Assembly (NCBI RefSeq): GCF_000620505.1
Contig: NZ_JIBC01000011.1
Span: 62,001-126,000, forward strand
Length of the DNA stretch: 64,000 nucleotides
Source of the DNA: Sulfitobacter sp. 20_GPM-1509m
Lineage (GTDB): Bacteria; Pseudomonadota; Alphaproteobacteria; Rhodobacterales; Rhodobacteraceae
Direction: 5' to 3'
This document shows positions 42,725 to 52,006 of this stretch, piece by piece. Position 1 is the first letter of the stretch. Every line of letters starts with the position of its first letter. The position numbers and the translations under genes are program-made. The notes under the pieces were generated by a model. That model had not been told where the DNA came from, ran no database searches, and saw only the letters and a program-made list of their open reading frames with translations.

Positions 42725-43946
42725 ATGAACCCGAAATCCAAGAATGTAACAAGAACGACACCGGAATTTACACGGTTTTCGGTGGATCTGATGACGTCAA
42801 AAGACAATGAATCAAACGATGCACGCCCTGATGATCTTGCTCAGGACGAGACAGACGAAAGTGCCGCGATTGCCCTGCCTGCCGGTGTGGCGGGTTCAGG
42901 GACCCTGGATCGTCTGGTCGACACCGCGCGCGATTATGCGCGGGCCGCAACCTCGGACAACACGCTGAAAGCCTACAGCACGGACTGGGCGCATTTCACC
43001 CGCTGGTGCCGGATGAAGGGTACAGCCCCCCCTGCCCCCCGCGTCCGAATTGATCGGGCTGTATCTGGCGGACCTTGCCGCCGGTACGCGCCCGCTCTCT
43101 GTCAGCACGATCGACCGCCGTCTGTCCGGGCTGGCCTGGAATTACGCACAGCGCGGCTTCACCCTCGACCGCAAGAACCGGCACATCGCCACGGTGCTGG
43201 CCGGGATCAAGCGCAAGCACGCCCGCCCGCCAGTGCAGAAAGAGGCGATCCTGGCCCAGGAGATCCTGGCCATGGTCGCCACCCTGCCCCAGGACCTGCG
43301 CGGATTACGGGATCGCGCCATCCTTCCGCTGGACTACGCTGGGGGCCTCTGCCGCTCGGAGATCGTCAGCCTTGACGTCCACAAGGACGACACGCCGGAC
43401 TCTGGCGGTTGGATCGAGATCTTCGACAAGGGTGCCCAGTTCACCCTCAATGCCAAGACGGGCTGGCGCGAGGTGGAGATAGGCCGCGGCTCCAAGGAGC
43501 AGACCTGCCCCGTGCACGCGTTGGAACAATGGCTGAACTTCGCAAAGATAGACTTCGGTCCAGTCTTCGGTGGCACTTCGCGCGATGGCAAACGCGCCAC
43601 GGAAACACGACTGGACGACAAGTAAGTCGCCCGCCTGATCAAGCATACGGTCCTGGACGCGGGCATCCGATCAGAGCTGCCCGAGAAAGAGCGCTTGGCG
43701 CTGTTCTCTGGCCACAGCTTGCTCGCCGGTCTCGCGTCCTCGGCAGAGGTGGATGAGCTCTATGTTCAGAATCAGCTCGGCCATGCTTCCGCCGAGATGA
43801 CCCGCCGTTACCAACGCCGCCGGATTATAAGCTCCCAAGATGCCTGCCCGCTAGGGGTCACCTTTCCAAGCAGCGCGTTGGCGCCGAAGCTAAGGAAATG
43901 CTCCAGCAGGGCTAGATGGCTGCTCTCGCCGAAGGGAGTTACGTAA
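42725..43946 (+). pseudogene. Inactivated tyrosine recombinase (integrase)
   Basis: Phage-integrase-type recombinase broken three ways. The N-terminal SAM-like domain (SDNTLKAYSTDWAHFTRWC) is open from 42725, but a frameshift in the C-runs at 43026-43040 moves the rest (SELIGLYLADLAAGTRPLSV onward) to another frame. An in-frame TAA at 43623-43625 cuts off the C-terminal part. Beyond it, the HxxR box reads GHSLLAG, with the expected second catalytic Arg replaced by Leu. The first Arg (GGLCRSEIVSL) and the late His/Tyr (QLGHASAEMTRRYQRR) remain. Sequence after about 43830 has no similarity. Confidence 0.8.
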
Positions 43947-43960
43947 TCCCAGAGTGCGTC

Positions 43961-44998
43961 TCATAGCTTATGCAACCCCAGCGTCCAGGGAGCCGTCAAC
44001 TTCATGACCGACCGCTCCATCATCTTGCTCTTTCGGCAGGTCAGCTCCGTTTGGCGTGACCACCCTGCATGATGCATAGTTCCAACGTGGTAGCATCGGC
44101 ATGATCGCAAGATTACGATCATCTCACACCCCACCTGTTCAGAATTAGCACCGTTATGGACCGCGGTCTCTTCGCGGAGCTCATTCTCTGGGCACAAATA
44201 GCGGCGATAGACAGCGACTGCGCCGTAACGGTGACATGTGTCAAACACTCCTGCCCGATCGACTTCCGACTGATCAAAGGTCAATGACCGGGTCTCGAAC
44301 TTTTTCACCACGGCTCCCGGAGTGTCGATCTCGTCCGGCAATTCACCCTGACCCGCATTCTCTTCTTCCAGCGCCCGATAATCGACGCACGGCATGGCAT
44401 GAGTGGCACCTTCGTTATCCGTCATCGACTCCGGATCGTCGGGCAGGGAACTTAGGTCGTGACTATAGCTGTAGGGCAGGTCAAGTGCTATCTTGATCCA
44501 CTTCCAACCCTCAACCGCACTGGTCTGTGTCTTGGGGTGGAGTTTTCGCGTCATCAGACGATCGAGCAGCGCAGTGTCTTCGATCTAACCACCGTCATCG
44601 CCCTGAAAGAGATCAGTCAGCATGTGACAGAGCTGGAACGGCTCCTTGTTCCAGGATGAATTGACTACATCCCAGATTTGAACCTGACGCGCTTGACCCG
44701 AGTTTACAGTGAAAGCCATAGGCTGCTCCAGCATCACGCCATTCTCAGCATAGACCGCGAGCAGGGCAGGGGTGACGCGGTGCATTTTTCCGCAAGAGAA
44801 CCATGCTCGGCGAGAAGCGCGGACTCTGTATCCCGCACGCTTAAACTCTGTAAGAGGGACTAGCGCGATGTCTTCGACCAGGTTCTCGACGGATAGGCCT
44901 GGCCTACTGCGCCTTACGTTGGAGTGGTTCAGTATCAGCTTGTCGAAGGGGATATCTTGGGACGGGGATAGAGTGATTTTCCGGACTGTTTTCATCAT
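43961..44998 (-). pseudogene. Degraded large ParB-like gene
   Basis: Reads from the ATG at 44998 as a ParB-family N-terminus (KITLSPSQDIPFDKLILNHS, NVRR). It then lacks the nuclease/box II segment because of a deletion after about residue 40. It resumes with the mid-domain (VTPALLAVYAENGVMLEQPM, NKEPFQ), hits an in-frame stop at 44585-44587, and continues in the same frame with the C-terminal region (EGWKWIKIALDLPYSYSH; FETRSLTFDQSEVDRAGVF) to 43961. It is a second, dead copy related to the intact ParB-like gene at 49935-51626. It starts 43 bases after repC. Confidence 0.72.
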
Positions 44999-45041
44999 CA
45001 GTTTTACTCCAAGACTGCCGCTGGAAGTCACTCTTTCGATC

Positions 45042-46205
45042 TCATGGTGCTTCTTGACCGCGGTCAAGAAGCACGTGTGGGAGTAAGTTTGTGCGTAGGA
45101 TCCTTTCAAAATAGGCATCAGGGTGTTTGATCGTGTCTGCTCGTGCAATCAGATAGTCGAAAACGAGAAGCAGTTTTCCTGCGCCAGCTTTTTGGATTCC
45201 ACGCTTCAGTTCATCCTGGCTTATTCTAAGCAATCGAGCGAGGTCATATAGAATGCGCGTGAGCGCTTCTCCTGAGCGAGGTGGTTCTGGGAAAAATCCC
45301 GTAACATGGGTGAAGTCTTCCCATGCCATTTGTGCTGGGTCTCGGTTCATCGTGGGTTTGGTTCGTGTAGTTTGTTCAGGGTATTGGACTGGTGTGACAA
45401 CAATCTTATTAATATCTTTTTTTATAGACTCTATGTGCCGGACATTTTGTCCGTTTGTGGCGGGCAGATCGATGGAATGGGGTCCACGATGCCGGTGTTC
45501 GACAGCTTGTAAATTATCTTCGGTTTTATCTCTCGCTGCATTATGGAGTTCACCGTAGCATGCGTCTGTATCGGCTCCGAGGGCTCTAAGTTCAGAGATA
45601 ACGCTCAGGACTCTATCCATGGTTAATGTCGCTCGACGCAGGACATTTCTGATCATGTTGAGGGTAGAGATCTTTGCTTCATCGAAGCGTGTCTGTTGGA
45701 CTAGCGATGCACGTAGGGCCAATGCCTCAGCCTTCAGTGAGCGCAGGCGCTCGCGTTCTTCGGTGAGCTGCAAGGCTTGCGTCGTGAGCGAGCCATACCT
45801 CTGCATCAAGGGCTTCAGATCGATACCGAAGGCATCTCTGATGACGCCTCCATACCGTAGCGGGAAGCGTTTACCATTTGCTGAGTTCTTGCGTTCGATC
45901 AGTTCAGCAGCTGATAGACGTCCCAGACTGCGTCGAAGTGTTCTCTCATCGAGTCCATTTGCGCGCTCTGACAGAGAAGCGTTCGATGGGAACACGACAG
46001 TGAGTGGAAGTCGCTGGCTGTTCTGAAGCTCACGTTCGTTGCGAGGGAGGAAGCTAATGAGCGCGGTTAGAACGGCGAGGTCATTGGTTGTTAGGCCGAG
46101 CTCCTTCCTCATTACGCGAACCGGGCCCAGAAGCTCATAGGGGTTAGCGCAGGGTAAAGATGTCCGTTCCGCCAGGGCGGTTGTTGCCTTAGTTGCATGT
46201 CTCAT
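45042..46205 (-). CDS. repC: RepC replication initiator
   Basis: About 387-aa initiator of repABC replicons. The N-terminal winged-helix region has LLGPVRVMRKELGLTTNDLAV, ALISFLPR, VFPSNASLSERANGLDERTL and RRSLGRLSAAELIERKNS, all characteristic. The C-terminal part includes EDFTHVTGFFPEPPRSGEAL. In this family the origin lies within repC itself. ATG 46205 is chosen because the upstream leader carries the ctRNA; a longer start at 46277 would overlap it. A palindrome lies inside the 3' end. Third gene of repABC. Confidence 0.93.
   Translation of the reverse strand: MRHATKATTALAERTSLPCANPYELLGPVRVMRKELGLTTNDLAVLTALISFLPRNERELQNSQRLPLTVVFPSNASLSERANGLDERTLRRSLGRLSAAELIERKNSANGKRFPLRYGGVIRDAFGIDLKPLMQRYGSLTTQALQLTEERERLRSLKAEALALRASLVQQTRFDEAKISTLNMIRNVLRRATLTMDRVLSVISELRALGADTDACYGELHNAARDKTEDNLQAVEHRHRGPHSIDLPATNGQNVRHIESIKKDINKIVVTPVQYPEQTTRTKPTMNRDPAQMAWEDFTHVTGFFPEPPRSGEALTRILYDLARLLRISQDELKRGIQKAGAGKLLLVFDYLIARADTIKHPDAYFERILRTNLLPHVLLDRGQEAP
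45047..45074. repeat. parS-like site 1, 28-bp perfect palindrome in repC 3' end
   Basis: Core CTTGACCGCGGTCAAG at 45053-45068, extended by TTCT/AGAA and GC/TG symmetry to a perfect palindrome over 45047-45074. The same core recurs at 46382 and 46423. Such sites bind RepB and define partition and incompatibility. Confidence 0.85.
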
Positions 46206-46248
46206 AGTGTTTCGGAAGAAAAAGCTTCCCCGTTCACCGCGAGCGGTG

Positions 46249-46335
46249 TTGAAATCGATTTGTTTTGGGGGTATCAATCAGGTGTCGAGACTGATTGAGG
46301 CCCTTCGGAAGCGTCGCTTTCGGGGGGTCTTTCTT
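46249..46335 (+). ncRNA. Counter-transcribed RNA (ctRNA) controlling repC
   Basis: On the strand opposite repABC: -35 TTGAAA (46249-46254), 17-base spacer, -10 TATCAA (46272-46277), predicted start near 46284. A strong hairpin (about 46302-46325, 12-bp stem with G-U pairs) is followed by TCTTTCTTTTTCT. The roughly 50-nt RNA lies between repB and repC, the standard place for the antisense RNA that limits RepC translation and confers incompatibility. Confidence 0.7.
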
Positions 46336-46381
46336 TTTCTAGCCGGTCCTCCTTTCGTTTTCTGCTCGTTGGTGTTGATGT

Positions 46382-46397
46382 CTTGACCGCGGTCAAG
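46382..46397. repeat. parS-like site 2, between repB and repC
   Basis: CTTGACCGCGGTCAAG, perfect 16-bp palindrome in the repB-repC intergenic region, 12 bases past the repB stop. Confidence 0.85.
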
Positions 46398-46408
46398 ACA
46401 CGGGGTCG

Positions 46409-47332
46409 TCACTCTGGCCCATCTTGACCGCGGTCAAGAAGCTCGGTGACCAACTTCCGGACTGCCTCCTCAACTTGCGGGGCAAAATCAGCGTCTACGT
46501 CGATGGTGATGCGGTTGCCCTTTCGGCCGATCTTCACCCGCTCACTGGGATGTGTCTTCTGCGTCGACGGCTTGGTGGCTGTTAGCAACGTAACCGCGGC
46601 TTCGAGACGGTCGGGGCCTGAAAAGTTGCGAGGAATTTCGCTGGCAACTTCTCGGGCTCGCGCGACGTCTTTCTCGCACAACCTGAAGAGTTTCTCCCAG
46701 ACCCGCCGACCAACGCCGTGTGCAGGTCCAATAGCCTGGATCAGTTCTATCGGGATACCCGTCGCGATACGGTTCATCCGCGAGACGAGCGATTCATCGA
46801 TCTGAAGTGCACGGTAAGCGATTGTTTGAGCGTTCTTGCGCGTCTCGTCGTTTTTCCCAAGTTCTCGAATGATCCCGGCGACAAACAGGGCCCTTTCGAT
46901 GAACGATGGGTCTTGGCGCGCATTATTCTCCACACCTTGGGCAATGAGAGCTTCCTCGTCGGTCATCTCCATGACCGTTGCGCGCACCTTCTGACCAAGT
47001 TGGCGACAAGCGAGAAGCCGACGGCGTCCATAGACGATCTCAAGCGCACCATCCTGGGTTCGGCGAACTAGCACTGGAACCTTTTGACCGTGCTCGCGGA
47101 TCGACGAGACAAGTTCATCCAGACCATCGCTAGGATCGATGCGGTCCATGACCGCGGACATCCGTATGGTGGTCGGGTCGATCAGCCGCGTGGCGTGTTT
47201 ATCCTCTTCGAGCACGGATGCTTGAGCGCGAGCTACAGTCGGGCTCGTGCGCTTCACATCCAGATCATCGTCCGAAAACGGAGTTTTGCCCATCGCGTTC
47301 TTGAGTGAGTCCCCGAAGACCTTACGCGCCAT
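46409..47332 (-). CDS. repB: RepB partition protein (ParB family)
   Basis: 307-aa centromere-binding protein. ParB N-terminal domain with IREHGQKVPVLVRR, IVYGRRRLLACRQLG, and ENNARQDPSFIERALF; a helix-turn-helix follows (AQTIAYRALQIDESLVSRMNRI). It starts 11 bases inside the end of repA. One parS-like site lies inside its 3' end and another just after it, which suits local nucleation of RepB on DNA and autoregulation with RepA. Confidence 0.94.
   Translation of the reverse strand: MARKVFGDSLKNAMGKTPFSDDDLDVKRTSPTVARAQASVLEEDKHATRLIDPTTIRMSAVMDRIDPSDGLDELVSSIREHGQKVPVLVRRTQDGALEIVYGRRRLLACRQLGQKVRATVMEMTDEEALIAQGVENNARQDPSFIERALFVAGIIRELGKNDETRKNAQTIAYRALQIDESLVSRMNRIATGIPIELIQAIGPAHGVGRRVWEKLFRLCEKDVARAREVASEIPRNFSGPDRLEAAVTLLTATKPSTQKTHPSERVKIGRKGNRITIDVDADFAPQVEEAVRKLVTELLDRGQDGPE
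46423..46438. repeat. parS-like site 3, inside repB 3' end
   Basis: CTTGACCGCGGTCAAG, perfect 16-bp palindrome overlapping the codons for the RepB C-terminus, 41 bases (centre to centre) from site 2. Confidence 0.85.
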
Positions 47333-48503
47333 GGCTACGCCCCCATGCCTTCAGGATTTCGCGTTCGACTTCGTCGGTCACGCGCGAAACAGACTCGATC
47401 GCACGCTCGTAAGTTCTGCGGTTCACGTCGCGAGGTTCGACCTCGAAGATGCTCTGCTGGGTGTTCGCAGCGTCACCTACGGCTGTTGATTTCAGAAACT
47501 CGGCAGATAGGACGGCATCCCCGAGGACTGTCCGAAGCAGAGACGAAATCTGCACCTGCGGACCATCCGTATTCTCGTAGCGGGTGATCAGAACGCGCAC
47601 GAAGTTCAGTCCATGTTCTGGGGCGTGTGCCTCAACGACGCCCATTAGGTTGCTCGCCATGCCAAGAAAACTCGACAGCGACATGACATCAAGCATCGAT
47701 GCGTTGAGCGGGATCAGGACCCCGGTCGATGCAAAGAGAGCAGAAATCACCGAGAAGTTCAGCTGCGGTGGTGTGTCAAATATCACCACATCATATCGGT
47801 TGAGGAGGGGCTCAAGCGCTTCCCGGATGCGGCTATGGAACGTGGTGGCGCCGTGTCTGAAGCTCAAGGCGACCTCGAACTCGTACTCCATGATGTCCAT
47901 AGATGCCGGGATCAGATCCACGGTCGGGAAGTTCGTTTTGCGAATGATCTCTGCTGCGGGTAATGGATCGTCGGATCGGATAAGATCGTATGAAGTCGGC
48001 ATATCTGGATCGAGCTCGGGAGTAACCCCGAACAGGTTTGTCAGACTTGCTTGGCTGTCGAGGTCGATCAGTAAGACCCGGTAGCCGCGCAGACCCAGTA
48101 GTTGACCTACATGGGCAACAGACGACGTCTTGGCGGAGCCACCCTTCAGGTTAAAGATCGTCAAGATCTGACAAGCCTCTCCAGGTCTTCTGTGCGGGTG
48201 TTCTTCTGGCTTGATCCTTCCGGTCTCCAGAAGTACGCGTTGTGCCTCGACCATCTCCTCTGCAGAAAAGCTACGGCGGTTGCCGCCCTCCAGGACGCCT
48301 TCGGGAAAGCCTTCGAGGTTTGACACATGATGGCGAAAGGTATTCTGATTGATGCGAAGCAGTTCAGCCGCTTCCCGCATGGCGAAGCGGCGAAGCCCTT
48401 TCTGAGCGTCCGGTGGGAAGGTTTCCTGCGCATGTTCACGCAACCGGCTACCAAGCCGCTTGGACATGACTTCGAATCTCTGGGAGGCCCGTATCCCGTT
48501 CAT
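47322..48503 (-). CDS. repA: RepA partition ATPase (ParA family)
   Basis: About 393-aa ParA-type ATPase that positions the replicon and represses the repABC promoter. An N-terminal DNA-binding domain (LRRFAMREAAELLRINQNTF) is followed by the deviant Walker A FNLKGGSAKTSSVAH (about residue 122) and Walker A'/B segments LLIDLDSQASLTNLFG and VIFDTPPQLN. ATG at 48503 has GAGG six bases upstream. First gene of repABC. The 250 bases upstream should contain its promoter and operator. Confidence 0.94.
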   Translation of the reverse strand: MNGIRASQRFEVMSKRLGSRLREHAQETFPPDAQKGLRRFAMREAAELLRINQNTFRHHVSNLEGFPEGVLEGGNRRSFSAEEMVEAQRVLLETGRIKPEEHPHRRPGEACQILTIFNLKGGSAKTSSVAHVGQLLGLRGYRVLLIDLDSQASLTNLFGVTPELDPDMPTSYDLIRSDDPLPAAEIIRKTNFPTVDLIPASMDIMEYEFEVALSFRHGATTFHSRIREALEPLLNRYDVVIFDTPPQLNFSVISALFASTGVLIPLNASMLDVMSLSSFLGMASNLMGVVEAHAPEHGLNFVRVLITRYENTDGPQVQISSLLRTVLGDAVLSAEFLKSTAVGDAANTQQSIFEVEPRDVNRRTYERAIESVSRVTDEVEREILKAWGRSHGA

Positions 48504-48760
48504 TACTGCCCTCAAGTCTTTATTGTTTTGCAGAGCTTAACAGGTATGGTGAATAAATCCAGCCCAAACCGTTGAGCGGCTCAGTGGTGTTGAAGGCACC
48601 TATTTCTGGCGACGGTAAACTGTTAAAAATCAGCGTCTTGGGCGACTGTGCTCTCACTCTACTTCAACAGTTCGTTGTCCGCTATGAAATGACCACAAGA
48701 TGTATTGTGAGTGCGTACAGAAATCAGCCCACAGAATCGGATGGGCGATTCTCGGGGAGC

Positions 48761-48988
48761 TTAGTCGAGCAACCCCAGCTTCTCGGCCCGCTCCAACAGC
48801 ATCTTGACCGATAACGGCTGCCAGCTTGTGCGTCCACGGGGCGTGCGTTCGCGCATCACCTCCAGCCGATCACGGATAGCCCGATGCATGATGTCGGGAT
48901 CTGAGCCCTTGATGCCTGCGACAATGGCTGGCAGACGGCCGTCCGGTACGTTCAAGCATGGTCTCTGCCAAGAAGCCGTCGCGGACAT
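48761..48988 (-). pseudogene. Fragment of an unidentified gene upstream of repA
   Basis: Reads IMHRAIRDRLEVMRERTPRG, then WQPLSVKMLLERAEKLGLLD to the stop at 48761. Upstream sequence continues in a different frame (VYVRDGFLAETMLERTG), suggesting a frameshift in a decayed gene whose 5' part is gone. Identity unknown. Confidence 0.35.
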
Positions 48989-49065
48989 AGACGTTTACGG
49001 TGCGCAAAAAGGGCGCTTATCTTCCGACGGGTGTGGTCCATTTCACAGTTTGATCGAACCGAGGC

Positions 49066-49917
49066 CTAAGCCCCGATCCTCTTGATGCGGATCCCGAGCC
49101 TGCGGGCCTTGTCGACGATGTTCTCGGTGATGCCCGAACCGGGTGTTGCGATCAGACCCTGAGGTATGGTCTCGAGCATCTTGTCGTTGCGCTTGAAGGG
49201 AGCGGCCTTGCCGTGGCTCTTCCAGTCAGGTTTGAAGACCACCTGGGTGACACCACGGGTTTCTGCCCAGCGGGCCGCGATCATCTCGGCGCCTTTGGGC
49301 GTGCCACCATGCAGCAGCACCATGTCGGGGTATTTCGCATGGGTGGCGTCAATGACGGACCAGATCAGATCGTAGGCCTGATTGTCCCCGCCTGAAAAGG
49401 CGATCCGCGTGCCTTCGGGGCAGTGCACCTCGGTCTCCTTGCGGCGCTTGGCCGAGAGATAGGCTCGGCTGTCCACCACGGCGGAGGTCAGGCCGCGATG
49501 CGAAACCTTGGATCCGGTGCGGGGCAGCCAGGGCGAGCCAGTGGCGGCCGAGAAGTGGTCCACGGCCAGATCGCGCATTTGTTCGAAAGCGTCACGATGG
49601 TCCCAGAGTTTCAGCCCGATCATCTGCAGACGCTCAAGCTCGACCGAGGCGAACTCGGATCCGTCCTGGATTGCCAGGCTTTCCCGGACCTCGAATTCGT
49701 TGTCGTCGAGGCGCTTCTGGATTTGGGTGAGCCGGCGATGGAAGATCGAGGTGAGGGACCAGAGCATCTCCTCGAGATTGTCTTCCAACTGGCTGCCGGT
49801 GAGGAGGCCAGTGGTGGTCTCGAACAGTGTCGCAATGGCGAGGTCTACTTCGTCTGGCTGGGGCAGGGGGCGGTGATCGGTCTCACCGGTTCCCGGTGTT
49901 GCGCCATAAAGTGCCAA
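49066..49917 (-). CDS. DUF2493 (SLOG-superfamily) protein
   Basis: 283-aa protein of the plasmid-borne DUF2493 type. The N-terminal helical part has QLEDNLEEMLWSLTSIFHRR and SVELERLQMIGLKLWDHRDAFE. The C-terminal Rossmann-like SLOG domain has IAFSGGDNQAYDLIWSVIDA, MVLLHGGTPKGAEMIAARWA, VVFKPDWKSHGKAAPFKRND and PGSGITENIVDKARRLGI. SLOG domains bind nucleotide-derived ligands; the function here is unknown. TTG at 49917 is the first start available; it begins 17 bases after the ParB-like gene and is probably co-transcribed with it. Confidence 0.8.
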   Translation of the reverse strand: MALYGATPGTGETDHRPLPQPDEVDLAIATLFETTTGLLTGSQLEDNLEEMLWSLTSIFHRRLTQIQKRLDDNEFEVRESLAIQDGSEFASVELERLQMIGLKLWDHRDAFEQMRDLAVDHFSAATGSPWLPRTGSKVSHRGLTSAVVDSRAYLSAKRRKETEVHCPEGTRIAFSGGDNQAYDLIWSVIDATHAKYPDMVLLHGGTPKGAEMIAARWAETRGVTQVVFKPDWKSHGKAAPFKRNDKMLETIPQGLIATPGSGITENIVDKARRLGIRIKRIGA

Positions 49918-49934
49918 GTGGTCGAGGTTGGCGG

Positions 49935-51626
49935 TCAGGCGAAGAGCGCCTGCTTGTCCGCAATGGGCAGTGACGACATCGCCCGGAAGTCCTTGGGCTT
50001 CTCCAGCTTCATCCAGTCGGTGGCGAGGTCCTGTTCCAGCGCCTCAAGCATCTTCTGGGCGACGGTGTCGCCGTGCAGCACCTCATGGTTTTGCGCCTGG
50101 AAGGGCCGGATCGAGATGTCGAGCGCCTCGTTGTTGTAATACCGTCCCAGTGTCTGCTCGCAGAGCGCGTAGAGCATCGCATCGAATGCAACCTCGAAAT
50201 CCGCCGCCAGATGCGCCCGCAGGATGTGCTGATGCGTCGCGCGCAGATCGTCGGTCAGGCTTGCCGAAATCCCGTCCGCCTTGCGCAAAGTCGCAGCAGG
50301 ATCGGAGGTCGGCACCGGTGTGGAGGAGGTCGGCGGCGTCACGTGGGGGCGGGCAGGAGAGGGGGCGCCATCCGCATCGGCGTTGATCTCATCAGGCTCG
50401 GGCGCGGCTGGAATATCCTCGGGCCGCACGAGGCCCTTCTCGACCCTAAGCGCCCCATCGTGGCCGATAGTCAGAACGACGCCTGCGATGGCGAGATCTT
50501 CGTCTGCGTAAGGCTGCCGTTCGCGCTGCAGAGTCTCGATCTCGCGCAGACGCGGCTCGATGGCGTAATACTCTTCGGTCTCGGCTTCCGTCCAGTTCTC
50601 ATCGTCATTCTGCGCCGCCAGTTCTTCCTCCCGCGCGATGAGACGTTTCTCCTCGGCCAGTAGGTCCGGGTCGGGTTCTATGTCCTGCGGATAGACCCGC
50701 CCGAAACTGCGAAACGCGCCGTAATCCACCGAGAGATGCACCTCGACCCATTTCCACATTCCTTCGAAGGTTTTCGCCGCAGCCTGCAGCTTCTCGATGG
50801 CGAGGCGCTCCAGGAGTTCGGGGTTCTCCATATGGGCGCTGGCGCGGTCGTCGAAGAGGTCGCGCAGCAGAACAGCACCCGCCGCCTCATAGGCTTCGAT
50901 ACCGACGAAGCGCCCGAGGCCCGAGTTCGCCGAATGCGCCGTCTCGGTCAGGTGGCGCTTAATGCTCTGCGGATGGACGTGATAGCCGCCCTTCACCGCG
51001 TTCCAGACCGCCAGTTGGCGATCATGGTCATCCGTTAGCGTGAAAGCCATCACACATTCGAGGGTTAGATCGCCCGCGCGGAACTGCTCGATGATTTCGG
51101 GCGCGACACGGGCCAGCTTGAGGCGGCGGCGCACCAGGTCAACCGAGACACCAAACTTGAGCGCGATTTCGTCTTCACTGCGCCCTTCGCTGATCATCGC
51201 CTCAAAGGCCTCGAACTGGTCAGCGGGATGCATTGCCGCGCGCTGGAGGTTTTCGGTGGCGGAGGTGAGGATGGCATCGCGCTCATCTTCGACGAGGCAG
51301 GGCACAGGATGATCAGCGGGAATGATGCTGTCCTCTGCGAGCTGTTTCAGTGCCTTGAGGCGGCGACCGCCCGCATCGACGGCAAAACGTGTGTCGGAGA
51401 GCGCATGCACCACGAAGTTCTGCTTGATGCCAGTCTCGCGGATGCTGGCGAGGAGTTCTGCGTCATCGTTCGCGGTTGCCGCAACCTTGCGGACGTTGAG
51501 TGGGCTCGGTTCCAACTGGTCGAGCGGGATCATACGGATGTCGGCCGCACCGTCAGGGGCGGTTGAACCGGGGCTCTCAGTCTTCTTTGGAGTCGTGGGC
51601 TTCGGGCGGGTCGTGGTCTTGGCCAT
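49935..51626 (-). CDS. Large plasmid ParB/RepB/Spo0J-family protein
   Basis: About 563 aa. The N-terminal ParB domain has MIPLDQLEPSPLNVRKVA (about residue 31), VDAGGRRLKALKQLA and the ATENLQRAAMHPADQFEAFE box, then a helix-turn-helix (EDEIALKFGVSVDLVRRRLK). The C-terminal two thirds are specific to a long plasmid-type family (ESMWKWVEVHLS-like segment near 290, acidic linker near 330-360). ATG at 51626 has GAGGA upstream. It is distinct from RepB and is not part of the repABC operon; it may have a regulatory or DNA-processing role. A degraded relative lies at 43961-44998. Confidence 0.82.
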   Translation of the reverse strand: MAKTTTRPKPTTPKKTESPGSTAPDGAADIRMIPLDQLEPSPLNVRKVAATANDDAELLASIRETGIKQNFVVHALSDTRFAVDAGGRRLKALKQLAEDSIIPADHPVPCLVEDERDAILTSATENLQRAAMHPADQFEAFEAMISEGRSEDEIALKFGVSVDLVRRRLKLARVAPEIIEQFRAGDLTLECVMAFTLTDDHDRQLAVWNAVKGGYHVHPQSIKRHLTETAHSANSGLGRFVGIEAYEAAGAVLLRDLFDDRASAHMENPELLERLAIEKLQAAAKTFEGMWKWVEVHLSVDYGAFRSFGRVYPQDIEPDPDLLAEEKRLIAREEELAAQNDDENWTEAETEEYYAIEPRLREIETLQRERQPYADEDLAIAGVVLTIGHDGALRVEKGLVRPEDIPAAPEPDEINADADGAPSPARPHVTPPTSSTPVPTSDPAATLRKADGISASLTDDLRATHQHILRAHLAADFEVAFDAMLYALCEQTLGRYYNNEALDISIRPFQAQNHEVLHGDTVAQKMLEALEQDLATDWMKLEKPKDFRAMSSLPIADKQALFA

Positions 51627-52006
51627 GGTCAGAGTCCTCTTCACGCCGGACCCGGACGAGACTCTCTCTATCCTTTCAAGCCCGGCATCCGGGCTTCCCT
51701 TTCTCTAGCTTTCCAATATCTAGTTGCCTGATAGTGCGAAATTAATGAGCTTTCTGGATGCCTGTAATGCGATGCATTTATTGTGCGATTTACTGAGATA
51801 AAGTACCGCTTTGATATGGATCCGAGCATGATATTTTTTGACTGGATCACTTCAGCGACCCAATCACACTAATGCAGGTGCCCGAGCAGGTCACTTTGAC
51901 TGGCGCTGAAATTCTGGAAAATGTGGCGGTTTTGTCATCTGTCGGCACCACTGAAACGGTCCGAGGTTAGTACCAGTTGAGGTGTGCAAAAGTCGTAACT
52001 TGAACC
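51627..52006. other. Intergenic region, end of plasmid backbone block
   Basis: No gene. An 8-bp inverted repeat (AAGCCCGG-CAT-CCGGGCTT, 51678-51696) lies in the ParB-like leader. AT-rich sequence from about 51710 to 51850 may hold its promoter. Around 51990-52007 the sequence changes to the tail of a CoA-transferase gene. Confidence 0.4.
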
